NCBI GenBank assembly: GCA_029204225.1
Contig: MU831948.1
Location: 1 to 64,000, forward strand
Direction of reading: 5' to 3'
Length of the DNA: 64,000 bases
Source of the DNA: Diphasiastrum complanatum
Lineage: Eukaryota > Streptophyta > Lycopodiopsida > Lycopodiales > Lycopodiaceae
Shown here piece after piece: positions 43,982-55,968 of this stretch. Made by a program: the position numbers and the translations under genes. The notes under the pieces are model-generated. The model had not been told where the DNA came from and made no database searches. It saw nothing but the letters and a program-made list of their open reading frames with translations. Each line of letters begins with the position of its first letter. The first letter of the stretch is position 1.

Positions 43982-44726
43982 TGTTGTGAATTTTACATTC
44001 AATTTTTAGCCTGTCTACTCTTAAAAATCCTATATGATTATAGAAACATGCCTACTACAAAAAAAAATTGAATTTGGAGATCTATAAAAATAGATACATG
44101 CATTCAAAGTTTCCCTTTTAAGTGTTGATAAAAATCACCAAAACTGGAAATATCATATATGAGTGTGTAATACCATGATTTTGACAATATGTTTTTGGTT
44201 TGTCTACTTTTAAAAGTATTATATGACCATAGAAATGTGCCTATCAATTTTTTTTCAATTTGGAGTTATGTAGAGATAGATATGTGCATCTAAGGCTACC
44301 CATGTCAAATGCTGAACAATATTGAAAAGTATTGAAGGGTGCTAGAAAGTTTCAACTCTTTTGGAGGTGCTCTTTACAACCCTTTGTTTGGCTGTCTACT
44401 TTCAAAAACCCTTTATGACCATAGAAACATGTCTATAAAAAAAGAATCAAATTTGAAGTCCTATAGAGATATATACGTGCACCTAAAGTTACCAATGTGA
44501 AGTGCTAAAAAGATTGAAACTAGATTCAATGTCTCTACTACTCAAATTTGAATCTACTAAAACTTGTGTACTACACTTTCTCACACTTTCAAAAAGTGTT
44601 TATTCAAATGCTTTTAGACTAATATGACTTTGAAAAGTCAAACTCTAAGTCTAATATGAAAATTGGCCTCAATTGCCAAATATCCAAATATGACCCAAAT
44701 AGCAAAATTGGTTGAAATTTCTCACA
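43982..44726 (-). repeat. Probable 3' LTR of copia element A
   Basis: The right edge ends TTTCTCACA next to a purine tract (minus strand GAAGAGGGAG, 44727-44737), as expected for the start of a minus-strand 3' LTR. The left edge is inferred from where gypsy coding stops (TGTTGTGAA at 43982). No second LTR is present because the element's other end is lost. Confidence 0.55.
44011..44545. repeat. Three degenerate 190-bp tandem repeats
   Basis: TGTCTACT.T.AAAA....TATATGA..ATAGAAA.ATG-like segments start at 44011, 44201 and 44392, each followed by AATTTGGAG.TCTAT-type sequence. They lie inside the probable LTR of element A. Confidence 0.7.
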
Positions 44727-45821
44727 CTCCCTCTTCAACTAGTTTTAGCATAAACTTTGAAAACACTCCAAGTGAAGTCTTGTGCTTCATGAACAAGTCA
44801 TTTCCCAATGCTTTGGTGACGATATCAGCTACACATTCCCTTGAGGACACATGTTGAAGCTCCACCTCCTTTTCCATGACTTGCTCCCTCACAAAGTGAT
44901 ATGCCACTTCGATATGCTTGCTCCTAGCATGAAAGATAGGATTGGTCACAAACTTTTTGGCTGATAGGTTGTCAAAAAAGATGATTGGGCTCTCTGAAAA
45001 ATCCAGCAAGTGAAGATCCTTGATCATCCTCTTGATCCATACCATCTCTTTTGTGCAATGTGTAAGTGCCTTGTACTCGACCTCATTAGATAACAATGAG
45101 ATAGTGGCTTGTTTCTTCGACATCCATGATATTGCTCCATCACCTATAAAAATACAATGAGCACTAATGGATTTCCTATTCATTTTAACTCCAGCAAAGT
45201 CTGAATGTAAAAATCCAAACAAGTCAGGTGATTATCCCTCATACAATATGCCAAAATCTTGAGTTTCAATGGCGTACCTCAAAACTCGTTTCTCTAGCTT
45301 CCAATGTTCTTCACTAGGATGTTGCATGAATTGGATCAATCTCCCAACACAATAGCTTAGATCTGGTCTTGTGACGGTTCGATAGATGAGTGAACCAACT
45401 AGCTTTTTATAGAGAGTAATGTCCTTGAAGGATCTTTCATTACCTCTTATAGTTAGCTTTACATTTGACTCCATAGGTGTATTACAAGATTTTGCATCTA
45501 CCATACGAAATCTTTCTAGAATAGAATTAGCATACTTCTCTTGACAAATGAAAGTATCTTGAGAAGATCTAATCATTATATTCCTAAAATATAATGCAAA
45601 TGTCCAAGATCATGCACCTCAAACTCACTCTTGAGAGCACTCTTGATATTCTCCACATATTGGTTGTCTCCACCACTCAAGATGATATCATCCACATAGA
45701 CTTCCAGATCCTTACTTGTAGGTGAAGGCATCCTAGCTTGGAGTTGGGGAGCATCTTGGAGCTTGCAGGTTGCTTGGAAGACATTTGGAGGCCCTACCTT
45801 GGATTTGGAGGACTTTCTCAC
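44722..45821 (-). pseudogene. Copia A: RT end and RNase H
   Basis: On the minus strand, 45821-45576 has the RT catalytic box DLEVYVDDIILSGG with both Asp intact and FEVHDLGHLHYILGI. In the next frame, 45576-45232 has YANSILERFRMVDAKSCNTP and SLIYRTVTRPDLSYCVGRL. RNase H (45222-44722) has FLHSDFAGVKMNRKSISAH, ISWMSKKQATISLLSNEVEY, RSKHIEVAYHFVREQ and VADIVTKALGNDLF. Frame changes separate the parts, and RT upstream of YVDD is missing. Confidence 0.87.
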
Positions 45822-45911
45822 TTCTACTTAAAAACCTGAGATAGTACAAGTAAAATAGACTTGAAAAAAACTTCTTTGATGCTCCTTTGACCTTAATGAG
45901 TCTTCAATAAC

Positions 45912-46403
45912 CTACACAAACGGATCCATAACATCTTTGTCAATTGACTCTCCTTTGATGCTCTTGACTAGCTCCAAATTGCCAACTTCTCTTTTGCCTT
46001 GTTGGAGCCCTTTGAGATCAACCTCTTGATCATCAACTTGACCATCAAAGTCATTGAACAAAACTTGTTTTCCAGATCCATTACTTGATTTTCCAGTATG
46101 ATATTCAATATATACTTGCATAGCATCATCTACACAAGAAGATTCACCAAAGCATGTGAGAAAAGCAAAATGAGTCACTTCCACTTGCCTACCTTTCTCA
46201 TCATATGTGAGCCTTGAAGGAATTTGTCTTTTTCTTGATGTTCTCCTTGGCTTTTGACTTGATGAAGGTCCATCATCATCACCATCTAAAGTAGGATCCT
46301 TTACATCAACATCAAGAATGCTAGATCCATTCACATCACCATCAATAATGCTTGAAGATACTTTTGGAATGTTCCCCTCATAAAAAAATGACATCTCTAC
46401 CAA
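45912..46403 (-). pseudogene. Copia A: integrase-RT linker
   Basis: An Asp/Ser-rich linker with PSSSQKPRRTSRKRQIPSRL, TYDEKGRQVEVTHFA and the CVDDAMQ segment, which in copia proteins lies just before RT. Instead of the RT fingers and palm the frame runs into unrelated Glu/Lys-rich sequence and ends, marking a deletion or replacement between about 45.82 and 46.1 kb. Confidence 0.75.
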
Positions 46404-46517
46404 TAATCACCTTATTAGTAGAAGGAATGTAAACCTTGTAGGCTTTACTCACCTCACTATATCCAACAAATATACCTTTCCTTGAAGATGGATCCTTCTT
46501 GATCCCATCCTCAAGAG

Positions 46518-47591
46518 TTATAGTGACATATCATGTGCATCCAAAGTTCCAAGAAAGTTGACACTCGGCCTCCTCTTGAATAGCATCTCAAAAGGTGTCC
46601 TTCCATTCAAAATAGCACTCGGCCACCTATTGCACAAGAAATTAGAACACATCAAAGCTTGATCCCAAAATGGCTTATCAAGGTTAGCACTTAACCTCAT
46701 GGCTTTGGCACTTTCACATAAAGTCCTATTCTTCCTCTCGGACACTCCATTCTGTTGTAAGGTCCTTGGTGTTGTATACTCCCTCTTGGTCCCATGCTCA
46801 TCACAAAAAGCCCTAAACTTGGTAGATATATACTCTCCACCACTATCACTCCTTAAAAACTTGATCCTTGTGGAAAATTGGTTCTCCCTTGCATTCTTGA
46901 ACTTAACAAGACATCATACACTTCATCTTTGCTCTTTAGTAGATAGATCCAACAAAATCTACTAAAATCATCAATAAAAGCTACATACATCTTGGCTCCA
47001 CTATTGCTAATTTTAGTAATTCCATGAATATCTGAATGTACAACTTGAAAAGGCTTTGTAGATCTAGCATAAGGTAGTCTATGTGACTTTGACAAAGCAT
47101 AAGACTCGCTAACATGATTGATGCTACTTAAGGATTTTGGAAGACCAATCACAACTTGCTTCTTAGCCATTTCCTCCAATGACTTGAAGTTGAGGTTCCC
47201 CATCCTTTTATGACAAACCTCTTGAATAGGTATTTGCTCACTTGCCACAATTCCAACTTGGTTAGCAATAACACAAGCATCTAGTTTGAGCAATATTTCT
47301 TGTCTTTTACCTTTTGCAATCAAGATATCCTTCCTTTTGATCATGCAAGCATATCCATCAAAACTCAACTTTGAAACCTTTACTTAGCAATTGACTCACA
47401 CTAAGTAAATTCTTGGTAATGGAAGGTATGAACAAAACATCCTTCAAATGAACATTCCTATTTGTAGAGAGAGAAATAGGAATTGTGAAAATCCCTTTGA
47501 TTGCACACTCACCATCATTGGCTGTGTAAATCACCTTCTTGTCATCTTCATATGCCAACAAAGAAGTGAAGTACTCCTTGTGAAAAGTCAT
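46518..47591 (-). pseudogene. Copia A: protease end and integrase
   Basis: It contains WWIDSGASSHMTFHKEYF (across 47640-47575), LKDVLFIPSITKNLLSVSQL, GAG-pre-integrase RMGNLNFKSLEEM, and the integrase with VVHSDIHGITKISN and YVAFIDDFSRFCWIYLLKSK. A gap follows, then SERKNRTLCESAKAMRLSAN, FWDQALMCSNFLCNR and GRTPFEMLFKRRPS. Frameshifts near 47.36 and 46.87 kb disrupt it. Confidence 0.85.
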
Positions 47592-47610
47592 GTGTGAGCT
47601 TGCACCACTA

Positions 47611-48355
47611 TCAATCCACCATGGGGTGGGGGTCTAGATCTCCATCATTAGAAAGCATATATGAAGACATCACAAAAGCATCATCATTTGAGTTTTGAAC
47701 ATCCAAACCATCTTCATCATGAGTAAAATTACCTTGCTTGTCTCCTTGATATCTCTTCTTCTTGTAGCACTCACTTGCAAAGTGCCCTTTGATGCCACAA
47801 TAGAAGCACTTTAGCTTTGACCTATCTATATTTTTGTCATTTGAAGTATCCTCCCCTTGACATTGCCATTTTGACCACTTACTTTTGCTTTTGCCCTTGA
47901 TGAACATAGCCTCCTCTCCAACTTGAGATGTTGATGAAGATCCACCTCTTGCTTGAAGCCTATATTCTTCATTGATCAAGATCTCTTGAAGATCAATAAA
48001 ACTTGGAAAAGCTCTTTGAATGGCAAGACTTTGTACAATGTTAGCATGAGCATCCAACAAACCACTAAGAATAACTTGAACAAGCTCTCCTTCCTTAATG
48101 CTCTCATTAATGCAAGATAACTCATCATTTAAAGCCTTTACTCTCAAAACAAAAATATTTGGACTCTCTTCATTCTTTTGCAAACTTTGAAAGATTTGTC
48201 TTCTTAGAGTCAACACTCTAGAAGTAGACTTGGATTCATAAAGCTTCTTTAATGAATCCCAAGCATCCTTTGATGAAGTACTCTTACCAACTTCCTTAAG
48301 AAGTTCATTGGTAACATTCATCTTGATCATGTGGCAAAGAAATACATTTCTATTT
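47611..48355 (-). pseudogene. Copia A: gag
   Basis: It reads NVTNELLKEVGKSTSSKDAW, RVLTLRRQIFQSLQKNEESP, LNDELSCINESIKEGELVQV and a CCHC knuckle CFYCGIKGHFASEC. It lacks its own first residues: the frame upstream of about 48355 is RNase H of copia B. Its sequence is clearly related to gag of element C (NVANELLRQVGDCTSAQDAW), so A and C belong to one lineage. Confidence 0.87.
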
Positions 48356-49808
48356 TCTACTGTTCCATGAGATGGGTGCTCTTGCAGGGAAACAAACGTA
48401 ACCAGATGTGAATTTTTTGGTATCAAGGTCTCTTACCCAGTCAGGATCTGAATAGATGACTAATGTGAGTGCAGCTTGTGTTTCCATTATAACACAAAGC
48501 ATACTGCTTTGTAGCCTGAATGTACTTCAATACTCTTTGAAGAGCCTTCCAATGTTGTAAGCCTGAATTGGACATGTATTGTGACAGTGTGCTTATAGTA
48601 TATGCAAGATCAGGTCGAGTATAGGTCATAGAATACATTATTGATCTGACTATCGACTGGTAAGGGAATCTACACATCTCTTTCTATTCTGCTTCAGTTA
48701 TGGGGCACATGTCTTTTGATAGTTTGGATCCTAGATCCATAAGTGAATCTATCGGATTACAATCCTCCATGCCATATTTGCGAAATACATTGGTTAGATA
48801 GGCTTCTTGGCTTATAGTAATCCTTCTACTAGCACAATCTTTGGTGATCTCCATACCAAGTAGGTAGTGAATCAGGCCTAAATCAGTCATTTCAAATTCT
48901 TGTGAAAGTAAAGATTTTATTTCGAACAATAATGGATTAGAATTGCTGATGATCAAAGAATCATTAACATATAGTGCTATTATGACATAGCTTGGCCCTT
49001 TATGCTTGAGATACACATTTGAATCTGCAGAACAAGAAGTAAATTGGTGATGCAACAAGAAGTGATTAATTCTTTCAAACCAGGCCTTAGGGGCTTGCTC
49101 AAGCCCATAGAGAGCCTTCTGCACTTTACATACCATATGCTCTTGGCCTTGAAGCACGTAACCTTATGGTTGATAGATATAAATATTTTCTTGTATACAT
49201 CCATTAAGGAATGCGGTCTGGATGTCCATCTGATGAATGTTCAGATTCTCTGCAATAGCTATAGCCAACACGGTTGGAATAGATTGATGCTTTACCATTG
49301 GATTGAAAGTGTCAGTGTAATCTGTCCCATATACTTGCTCATATTCTTTAACCACCAGCTAAGCTTTCTATTTGGATATTGATCCATCTGGCTTGAGCTT
49401 CAGTTTGAAGATCATTTAGTGTCAATCAGTTTTGAACCTGTAGGAAGATCAACAAGACTCCAGGTCTTGTTCTTCATCAATAAGTTATACTCAGTGTCCA
49501 TGGCAACTTTCTATTTGTCTGCATCTGACATTGACAATGCTTCTGCAACAAAGACAGGTTCATCATGACTGATAAACGCCTGAGGGATGAATCGATTAGG
49601 TTGTTGTAGATCTTTGAGCTACAGATTCATGAGTAGATGAATCTTAGAACTTGTCTTCAAGGAAGACAATATCACGGCTGACCAGTTTCAATATCATAAG
49701 TGTGACTTGTTTTATGTAATATTGAGTAACCAATGAAAATATTCTTGTAGTTGACTGGGTCTAGTTTTTTCCTCAGATCAGACGGTATTTGAATATAGCA
49801 GAGATATT
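48356..49808 (-). pseudogene. Copia B: RT and RNase H start (left part)
   Basis: On the minus strand: integrase end KNIFIGYSI then SHTYDIETGQP (49790-49680), RT YEQVYGTDYTDTFNPMVKHQ, LNIHQMDIQTAFLNG, VCKVQKALYGLEQAPKAWFE and catalytic box IIALYVNDSLIISN, with the first Asp of YVDD changed to Asn. Then FEMTDLGLIHYLLGMEITK, TRPDLAYTISTLSQYM and RNase H start YSDPDWVRDLDTKKFTSGYV. Several stops and frameshifts are present. At about 48355 it fuses to gag of element A, and at 49808 it is interrupted by element C. Confidence 0.87.
49804..49808. other. Target site duplication ATATT (left)
   Basis: ATATT directly left of the element C LTR; exact repeat at 55964-55968. Confidence 0.9.
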
Positions 49809-50488
49809 TGTAAAAATTGCAGCAAATAAGGATCCTAAAACACTTGAAATGATGAGGGAAACAATAGATTATGATTTCATAAGATTAGCACAAGTTGAAC
49901 CATCAAAATCCATCAAAAATCTATGCTTGAACCTCACTAAATGGCCCAAATCCTTGAAGAAGGCTTCACACGTGTGAAAGTACGGCCTCCCACAGTCTGA
50001 GTACTGTACACCAGACCTACATTCAATCCTATAATCATTAGTAATCACAAGTACTCAAACAATTATGAACATAGAGAGCAATTGCACAATTATGAGAGAA
50101 AAAACATGAAATTGCTTGATTGATTTTGGTGAGATATCATCACCTACATATACATGATCCATCACGGTTTTGGGTAGGTATGAGTAGCCCTAAACCTATC
50201 CCTAATTCTAATTTTGGGATCTTTCACCCCTACCAAGTTAGGGTTGGAATCTTGGAGATCCCTCAACAATGCAAAAATTACCAAAAATAGCTCCTATTTT
50301 TTCTCCCTTGTATCTAAGCATGATTTGGACTCATTCCAAAGGTTCTAACACTTAGGTCTACTTGAGAACATCCTTATGAATGGAATCCTATGCTATTTGG
50401 CACATGTGACAAGCCACATAATGAGCATCTAACTATTTACAAGTCATATGACCAAAACTAGTCAAGCTAGAATTGTGAATTTTTAACA
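49809..50488 (-). repeat. 3' LTR of copia C
   Basis: TG...CA ends; in element orientation it starts TGTTAAAAATTC. The purine tract AGTGAGGAGGAG (50489-50500, minus strand) precedes it. Confidence 0.94.
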
Positions 50489-50744
50489 CTCCTCCTCACT
50501 ATTTAGCTTGGTTCAATCATTGCTTTACTAATCACTCCAGTGATGATCTGAACTTCATAAAAGATGTCTTTTGAAGTGGTTTAGTAAGTAGATCAGCTAC
50601 ACATTCATTGCTTGGAACATGCTCCAAAGCAATCTCCTTGGCTTGCACCATTTCTCTCACAAAGTGATGGCATATCTCAATGTGCTTAGATCTTGCATGG
50701 AAGATTGGGTTAGATGCAAGGTGTTGGGCTGATATATTGTCATT

Positions 50745-53570
50745 TTAGATGATTTGTGCCTCCTCTGAATCCATGATCTTTAGCTCCACCAATAATCTCT
50801 TGATCCAAAGTACCTCCTTTGTAGTGGTTGTCAAAGCTTTGTACTCGGCCTCGGTTGAAGATAGAGATATAGTTTCTTGCTTTTTTGAAAGCCATGAAAC
50901 CACACCTTCTCCTATGAAAGTTGAATAGGAACTTGTTGATTTCCTATCCCTCTTGTCCCCTGCAAAATCTGAATCACTAAATGCATGAAGGTTAATCACA
51001 TCTCCTCTATATAGAATCCCAAAATCCAATGTACCCGAGATGTATCTTAGAATCCTCTTAGTCTTTTTCCAATAGATATTCAATGGCTTTTGCATGGATT
51101 GGATCAACCTACATACACTAAAGCTAAGATCTGGTCTAGTTATAGTGATCCACATTAAGGAACCTATAAGTTGCCTAAACAAAGTGATGTCCATGAAGGA
51201 TCTTTCATCATCTTCATTTGGCACTTTTACATCTTGCTCCATTGGTGTGTCAACACTTTTGCATACTTCCATCTTAAACTTTTTCAAAAGACTTTGAGCA
51301 TAGTTTACTTGACTTATAAAGATAAAATCAGACCCTATAAGTACTTCTATGCCTAAGATGAAGTGAAAACACCCTAGATCTACCATCTTGAACTCTAAGG
51401 ATAGATCTATCTTGATTTTTTCAATACCATCAACACTATTCCCACTAATGATGATGTCATATACATAAATGAGTAAAAGTACAATACCAACATCATCAAA
51501 CTTAATGTAAAGAGTGGGATAATATTCACTTTGAACAAAAGAAAGTGAAATAAGATAGCAATGTAGTCTTGAATTCCAAGATCTCGAGGCTTGCTTCAAG
51601 CCATAGATGCTTCTTTGGAGATGGCATACTTTGTTCTCCATTCCATGCTTGATGAACCCTTGTGGCTGCTCCATATAGATATCCTCTTTCAAAAAACCAT
51701 TCAAGAAAGCATTAGAGACATCCATTTGACATAGAATCCATCTAAAATGTGATGCAAGTGCAATGATTAGCCTTATTGTGACCATCTTGGCCACGGGTGC
51801 AAAAGTTTCCTCATAGTCTATCCCTCTCTCTTGAGCATAACCTTTTGCAACTAATCTTGCTTTATGTTTGTTAACACTCCCATTTGCATTCAACTTAAGC
51901 TTGAAGACCCACTTGCATCCTATTACATTCCTTTGAGGTCTCTCAACAAGCAACCAAGTTTCATTCTCAATCAAGGCATCATACTCATCCAACATAGCTT
52001 TATACCATTCTTTGGAGTTCAATGCATCTTCAACATTAGATGGTTCTTCAAAACTAGATAAAGCATAAGAAGTGGATGAGATACCCTCAACTTGCTGTCC
52101 TTTGCCTTGATATGTGAGCCTTGATGGCTCCACTTTTGCCCTTGAAGATCTCCTTGGTGTGATAGGTGGGTTTGGTGCTTGCTCCTCCATGAGCTCCTCC
52201 TCAAAACCAAGATCTTGCTCCTCGGCCATCTTCTTCTTGATTGCTGGAGCACTTGAGCCTTCTTCAAGCATATGCATATGATATTCATCAAAGATGACAT
52301 CCGTTGAAACAACAAATTTGTTCAAGGATGGGAGATAGACTTTGTAGCCCTTGCTTGAGCTTGCATATCCAAGCATGATCCCTCTTGTGGAAGATGGATC
52401 CTCCTTGGTTCTTGTTTCCAATGGCACATGCACATAACATATACACCCAAAAAATTTCAAGTGATTAAGATTGAGTTTCTTTCCATACAACATCTCATAA
52501 GGAGTTTTGCCTTCAATTGCTTTGCAAGACACCCTATTCATCAAGTAGTTTGCACATACAAGAGACTCACCCCAAAAGGATTTGGGCAAACAAGCATCTA
52601 ATCTTAAAGCCTTAGAACATTCACATAATGTTCTATTCCTTCTTTCAGCAACTCCATTTTGTTGAGGAGTGTAAGGACAAGAAGTCTCTTTCTTGATCCC
52701 TTCCTCCTCACAAAAGGCCTTGAACTCATTGGAGATGAATTCTCCACCATTGTCACTTCTAAGAATCTTGATGCTATGATTATGATGCTTTTCCACAAAC
52801 AACTTGAACTTTACAAAAGTATCAAATACTTGAGACTTGAAGGAAAGTAAGAACACCCAACAATATCTTGAGTAGTCATCAATGAAGGTTAAAAACATGG
52901 ATGAACCTCCATTAGATTTGGTGCTAGCAATGTGCACATCCGAGTGTATGAGTTCAAGAGGATGAGATGACTTTGTGATGGAGTTAGGAAACACCTTCTT
53001 ATGTGCCTTGGATAAGGCACAAGCTTCACAAACCTTGTCTTCCTTCCCAATAGACCTTGTTAGGCCTAAAGCATACTCCTCCTTGATCATAGCCTCCATG
53101 GAACCTAAGTTGACATGTCCAAGTCTTTTGTGCCATAAAGTAAAGGTAGATATCTTGCTCTTCTCGGCCAACATGACAATATTAGTATCCACAAATGCAT
53201 CCAGCTTATAAAGTTTGCCAAGTCTAGTGCCCTTAGCCACTATCTTACCCTTCTTCTTGATGAAACATTCATTTGAAGCAAAGTCAACATTGAAACCATT
53301 GTCTACCATTTGGCCAACACTTAGTAGATTCTTTGTTATTGTAGGAATGTACAAAATACCTTCTACGTTGATCTTTTTGGAAGATCCTAAGCAAAGGATA
53401 ATGCTACCAACTCCTTCAGTCTTACAAGCTTCATCATTGGCTGTATAGATAGACTTTATAGGTCCATCATAAGATAAGAGAGAAGAGAAAAACTCTCTTT
53501 TACTAGTCATGTGTGAACTAGCACCCGAGTCAATCCACCAAGGATCTTCTCCTTTGAACTTGTTGAAGAA
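50745..53570 (-). pseudogene. Copia C pol: protease, integrase, RT, RNase H
   Basis: The frame opens upstream of WWIDSGASSHMTSKREF (protease). It continues with GAG-pre-integrase (LWHKRLGHVNLGSMEAM, CEACALSKAHKK) and a complete integrase core (ELIHSDVHIAST, FLTFIDDYSRYCWVF, ILRSDNGGEFISNEF, GVAERRNRTLCE). RT follows (WVFKLKLNANGSVNKHKARL, QMDVSNAFLNGFLKEDIYM, HLQRSIYGLKQASRSWN), then RNase H ([34 protein letters not shown]). The catalytic box is IYVYDIIISG, losing one of the two essential Asp. A stop at 50745-50747 cuts off the last part of RNase H, which still reads HARSKHIEICHHFVREMVQA beyond it. Otherwise over 900 codons are open, longer than any other frame in the window. Confidence 0.92.
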
Positions 53571-54457
53571 AATATGGACATCATGAGAGAGTCCTCATGT
53601 GAACTCTCCTCCTCCTCCTCTTTGCTCATGTTGGCTTGGCTTTGATCTTGCTTCCTCTTGAGGCATTCCGAGGCATAATGCCCCATCTTGCTACAATAGT
53701 AGCACTTCACCTTTGATTTGTCCTTCTTGACTTTGGTGGTTGATGGAGATGCCTTTGATGGTCCTTCTTGATCCTCAAGCTTTGTAGACTTCTTGAATGT
53801 TGATCCTTTGCCTTTGGACTTGCCTTTGCCTTTGGTGAAGAGAGCTTGGTCATCTCCACCTTGGATGGAAAGCCTATCCATCCTCTCTTGCATTTGGCTC
53901 CTTCTTGATTCCTCGGCCATGAGTGTGCCTTGGAGTTCTTCAAGTATGGGTAGCTTACCCATAATTGCATATCCCTGAACCAAATTGTCAAATTCAAAGC
54001 TTAGTCCATTCAATATGAGTTGAACAAGCTCCTCATCCTTGATAGGATCACCTATAAAGGCTAGCTCTTTGTTCAATTCCTTTACTCTTAGGACAAAAGT
54101 ATGTGCACTCTCTCCTTTCTTTTGATAGCTTCTATAGATTTGATTCTTCAAAGCTAACATTCTAGTTTGGTTCTTGGATTCATAGACCTTTTGCAAAGTC
54201 TCCCAAGCATCTTGAGCCGAAGTGCAATCTCCTACCTGTCTTAAGAGTTCATTTGCAACATTCATTTTTATGCAATGTAGTGCAACATTGCACCTCTTGA
54301 TGTATTTGGCTTTTTCTTGAGGATGAATAGGTTCACCCTCCTTACCATTTACAATTTTCATCAGATATTGCATGATCATGATGGATTCCATTTCTAACTT
54401 TTTGTATGGAATAGTTAGTTTTGTTGAGCCTTTCATTAGTATCCAAAAGATATGCAT
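53507..54457 (-). pseudogene. Copia C gag
   Basis: This is a 316-residue frame with NVANELLRQVGDCTSAQDAW, MLALKNQIYRSYQKKGESAH, LNGLSFEFDNLVQGYAIMGK, a Lys/Ser-rich region and the CCHC knuckle CYYCSKMGHYASEC. It ends out of frame just before the protease DSG box. The shift needed is -1 across a T-rich stretch, and in relative A the shift is of the other sign, so mutation is likelier than programmed frameshifting. The expected gag start is near the first Met, though the first 40 residues match the family poorly. Confidence 0.87.
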
Positions 54458-55268
54458 TTATAGATGCCATCTAGTCTCCTAATCAAGGACTTGACACAAA
54501 TGAAGGTTACTTCAATTGATTTGATTGAAGGTCTACCTTATCCCACTTCTTAGAGACCTGAAAAGATCAGTAATATACTTCCTATAAAGATCTAAGAATG
54601 ATCTCTAACAAAATCAAATCATAGAATACTAGAAACAATGCACTTGCTTGATTGAAGTAGACAATACTAGTAGAATTGCCCCTCTTTCTATAAAGAACAT
54701 TAAAGCTTCCAAATGATCTGATCAAGAGTGAATTTCAGCAATCTAATATACTTCCAAAATCACTTGTAAAAGATCTAAATGGAACTTAATGAGGATGCAA
54801 CACAATCTACTATCCAATCACAAGCAAAAAATGATCAAAATTGATGAAAAATTGATCTAATTTGGTGCATAAGTCAAGCAATGGTTGGATTGAACCTAAA
54901 TCACTTTAGGAGGTGTCTACTACACCTTAGAACAGCCTTGAAGAGTCCCCAAAACTCTGATCTTCCCTCTCCTTGAATGCTAGAAAGCCTCCTCTATGAA
55001 ATCACCTCCAAAACTCGCTTAGAAATCAATGCTTGGAGCAAGCAAAGCTTGCTATCTTGGTAATGTGAATTGAATTCAACTTTGCCTCTGGTTTTAGACA
55101 CCTAAACACCTGCAAATGAAGTCACACAACACCAATCTCCAATGTATTTGACTCACTTTGAGTTCTAGAATCAATACTAGATGCTAAGATCCAATCTACA
55201 CAAGATTTAGATAAAAAATTGTGATCAAATTGAATGAAAACCAAGGATTTAGATCATTTCAGCCTTTA
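54458..55268 (-). other. Copia C 5' leader
   Basis: Untranslated internal region of about 0.8 kb between the primer-binding site and gag; no open frame is supported. Confidence 0.6.
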
Positions 55269-55281
55269 GGCTCTGATACCA
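55269..55281 (-). other. Primer-binding site of copia C
   Basis: The minus strand reads TGGTATCAGAGCC directly inside the 5' LTR, matching the initiator tRNA-Met 3' end type. Confidence 0.93.
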
Positions 55282-55963
55282 TGTAAAAATTATAGCAAAT
55301 AAGGATCCTAAAACACTTGAAATGATGAGGGAAACAATAGATTATGATTTCATACGATTAGCACAAGTTGAACCATCAAAATCCATCAAAAATCTATGCT
55401 TGAACCTCACTAAATGACCCAAATCCTTGAAGAAGGCTTCACACGTGTGAAAGTACGGCCTCCCACAGTCTGAATACTGTACACCAGACCTACATTCAAT
55501 CTTATAATCATTAGTAATCACAAGTACTCAAACAATTATGAACATAGAGAGCAATTGCACCATTATGAGAGAAAAAACATGAAATTGCTTGATTGATTTT
55601 GGTGAGATATCATCACCTATATATACATGATCCATCACGGTTTTGGGTAGGTATGAGTAGCCCTAAACCTATCCCTAATGCTAATTTTGGTGGATCTTTC
55701 ATCCCTACCAAGTTAGGGTTGGAATCTTGGAGATCCCTCAACAATGCAAAAATTACCAAAAATAGCTCCTATTTTTTCTCCCTTGTATCTAAGCATAATT
55801 TGGACTCATTCCAAAGGTTCTAACACTTAGGTCTACTTGAGAACATCCTTATGAATGGAATCCTATGCTATTTGGCACGTGTGACAAGCCACATCATGAC
55901 CATCTAACTATTTACAAGTCATATGACCAAAACTAGTCAAGCTAGAATTGTGAATTTTTAACA
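55282..55963 (-). repeat. 5' LTR of copia C
   Basis: 682 bp, pair of 49809-50488. Differences include a GGG/GGTGG change near 55693 and scattered transitions. Confidence 0.94.
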
Positions 55964-55968
55964 ATATT
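55964..55968. other. Target site duplication ATATT (right)
   Basis: Exact match to 49804-49808. Confidence 0.9.

Larger units (their letters stand above)
49809..55963 (-). mobile_element. Copia C: near-complete Ty1/copia element, 6.2 kb
   Basis: It has LTRs of 680 and 682 bp, about 98% identical by eye, a perfect 5-bp target duplication ATATT, a tRNA-iMet primer-binding site, long gag and pol frames and a purine tract. It is inserted in integrase of copia B. Despite its youth it carries a gag/pol frame break, a YVDD to YVYD change and a premature stop before the RNase H end. Confidence 0.95.

Noticed and set aside
53540-53580. Programmed -1 frameshift between gag and pol of copia C
   Set aside because: Copia elements normally use a single frame, no good slippery heptamer is present, and related element A shows a shift of the opposite sign at the same boundary. 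Ordinary mutation explains it.
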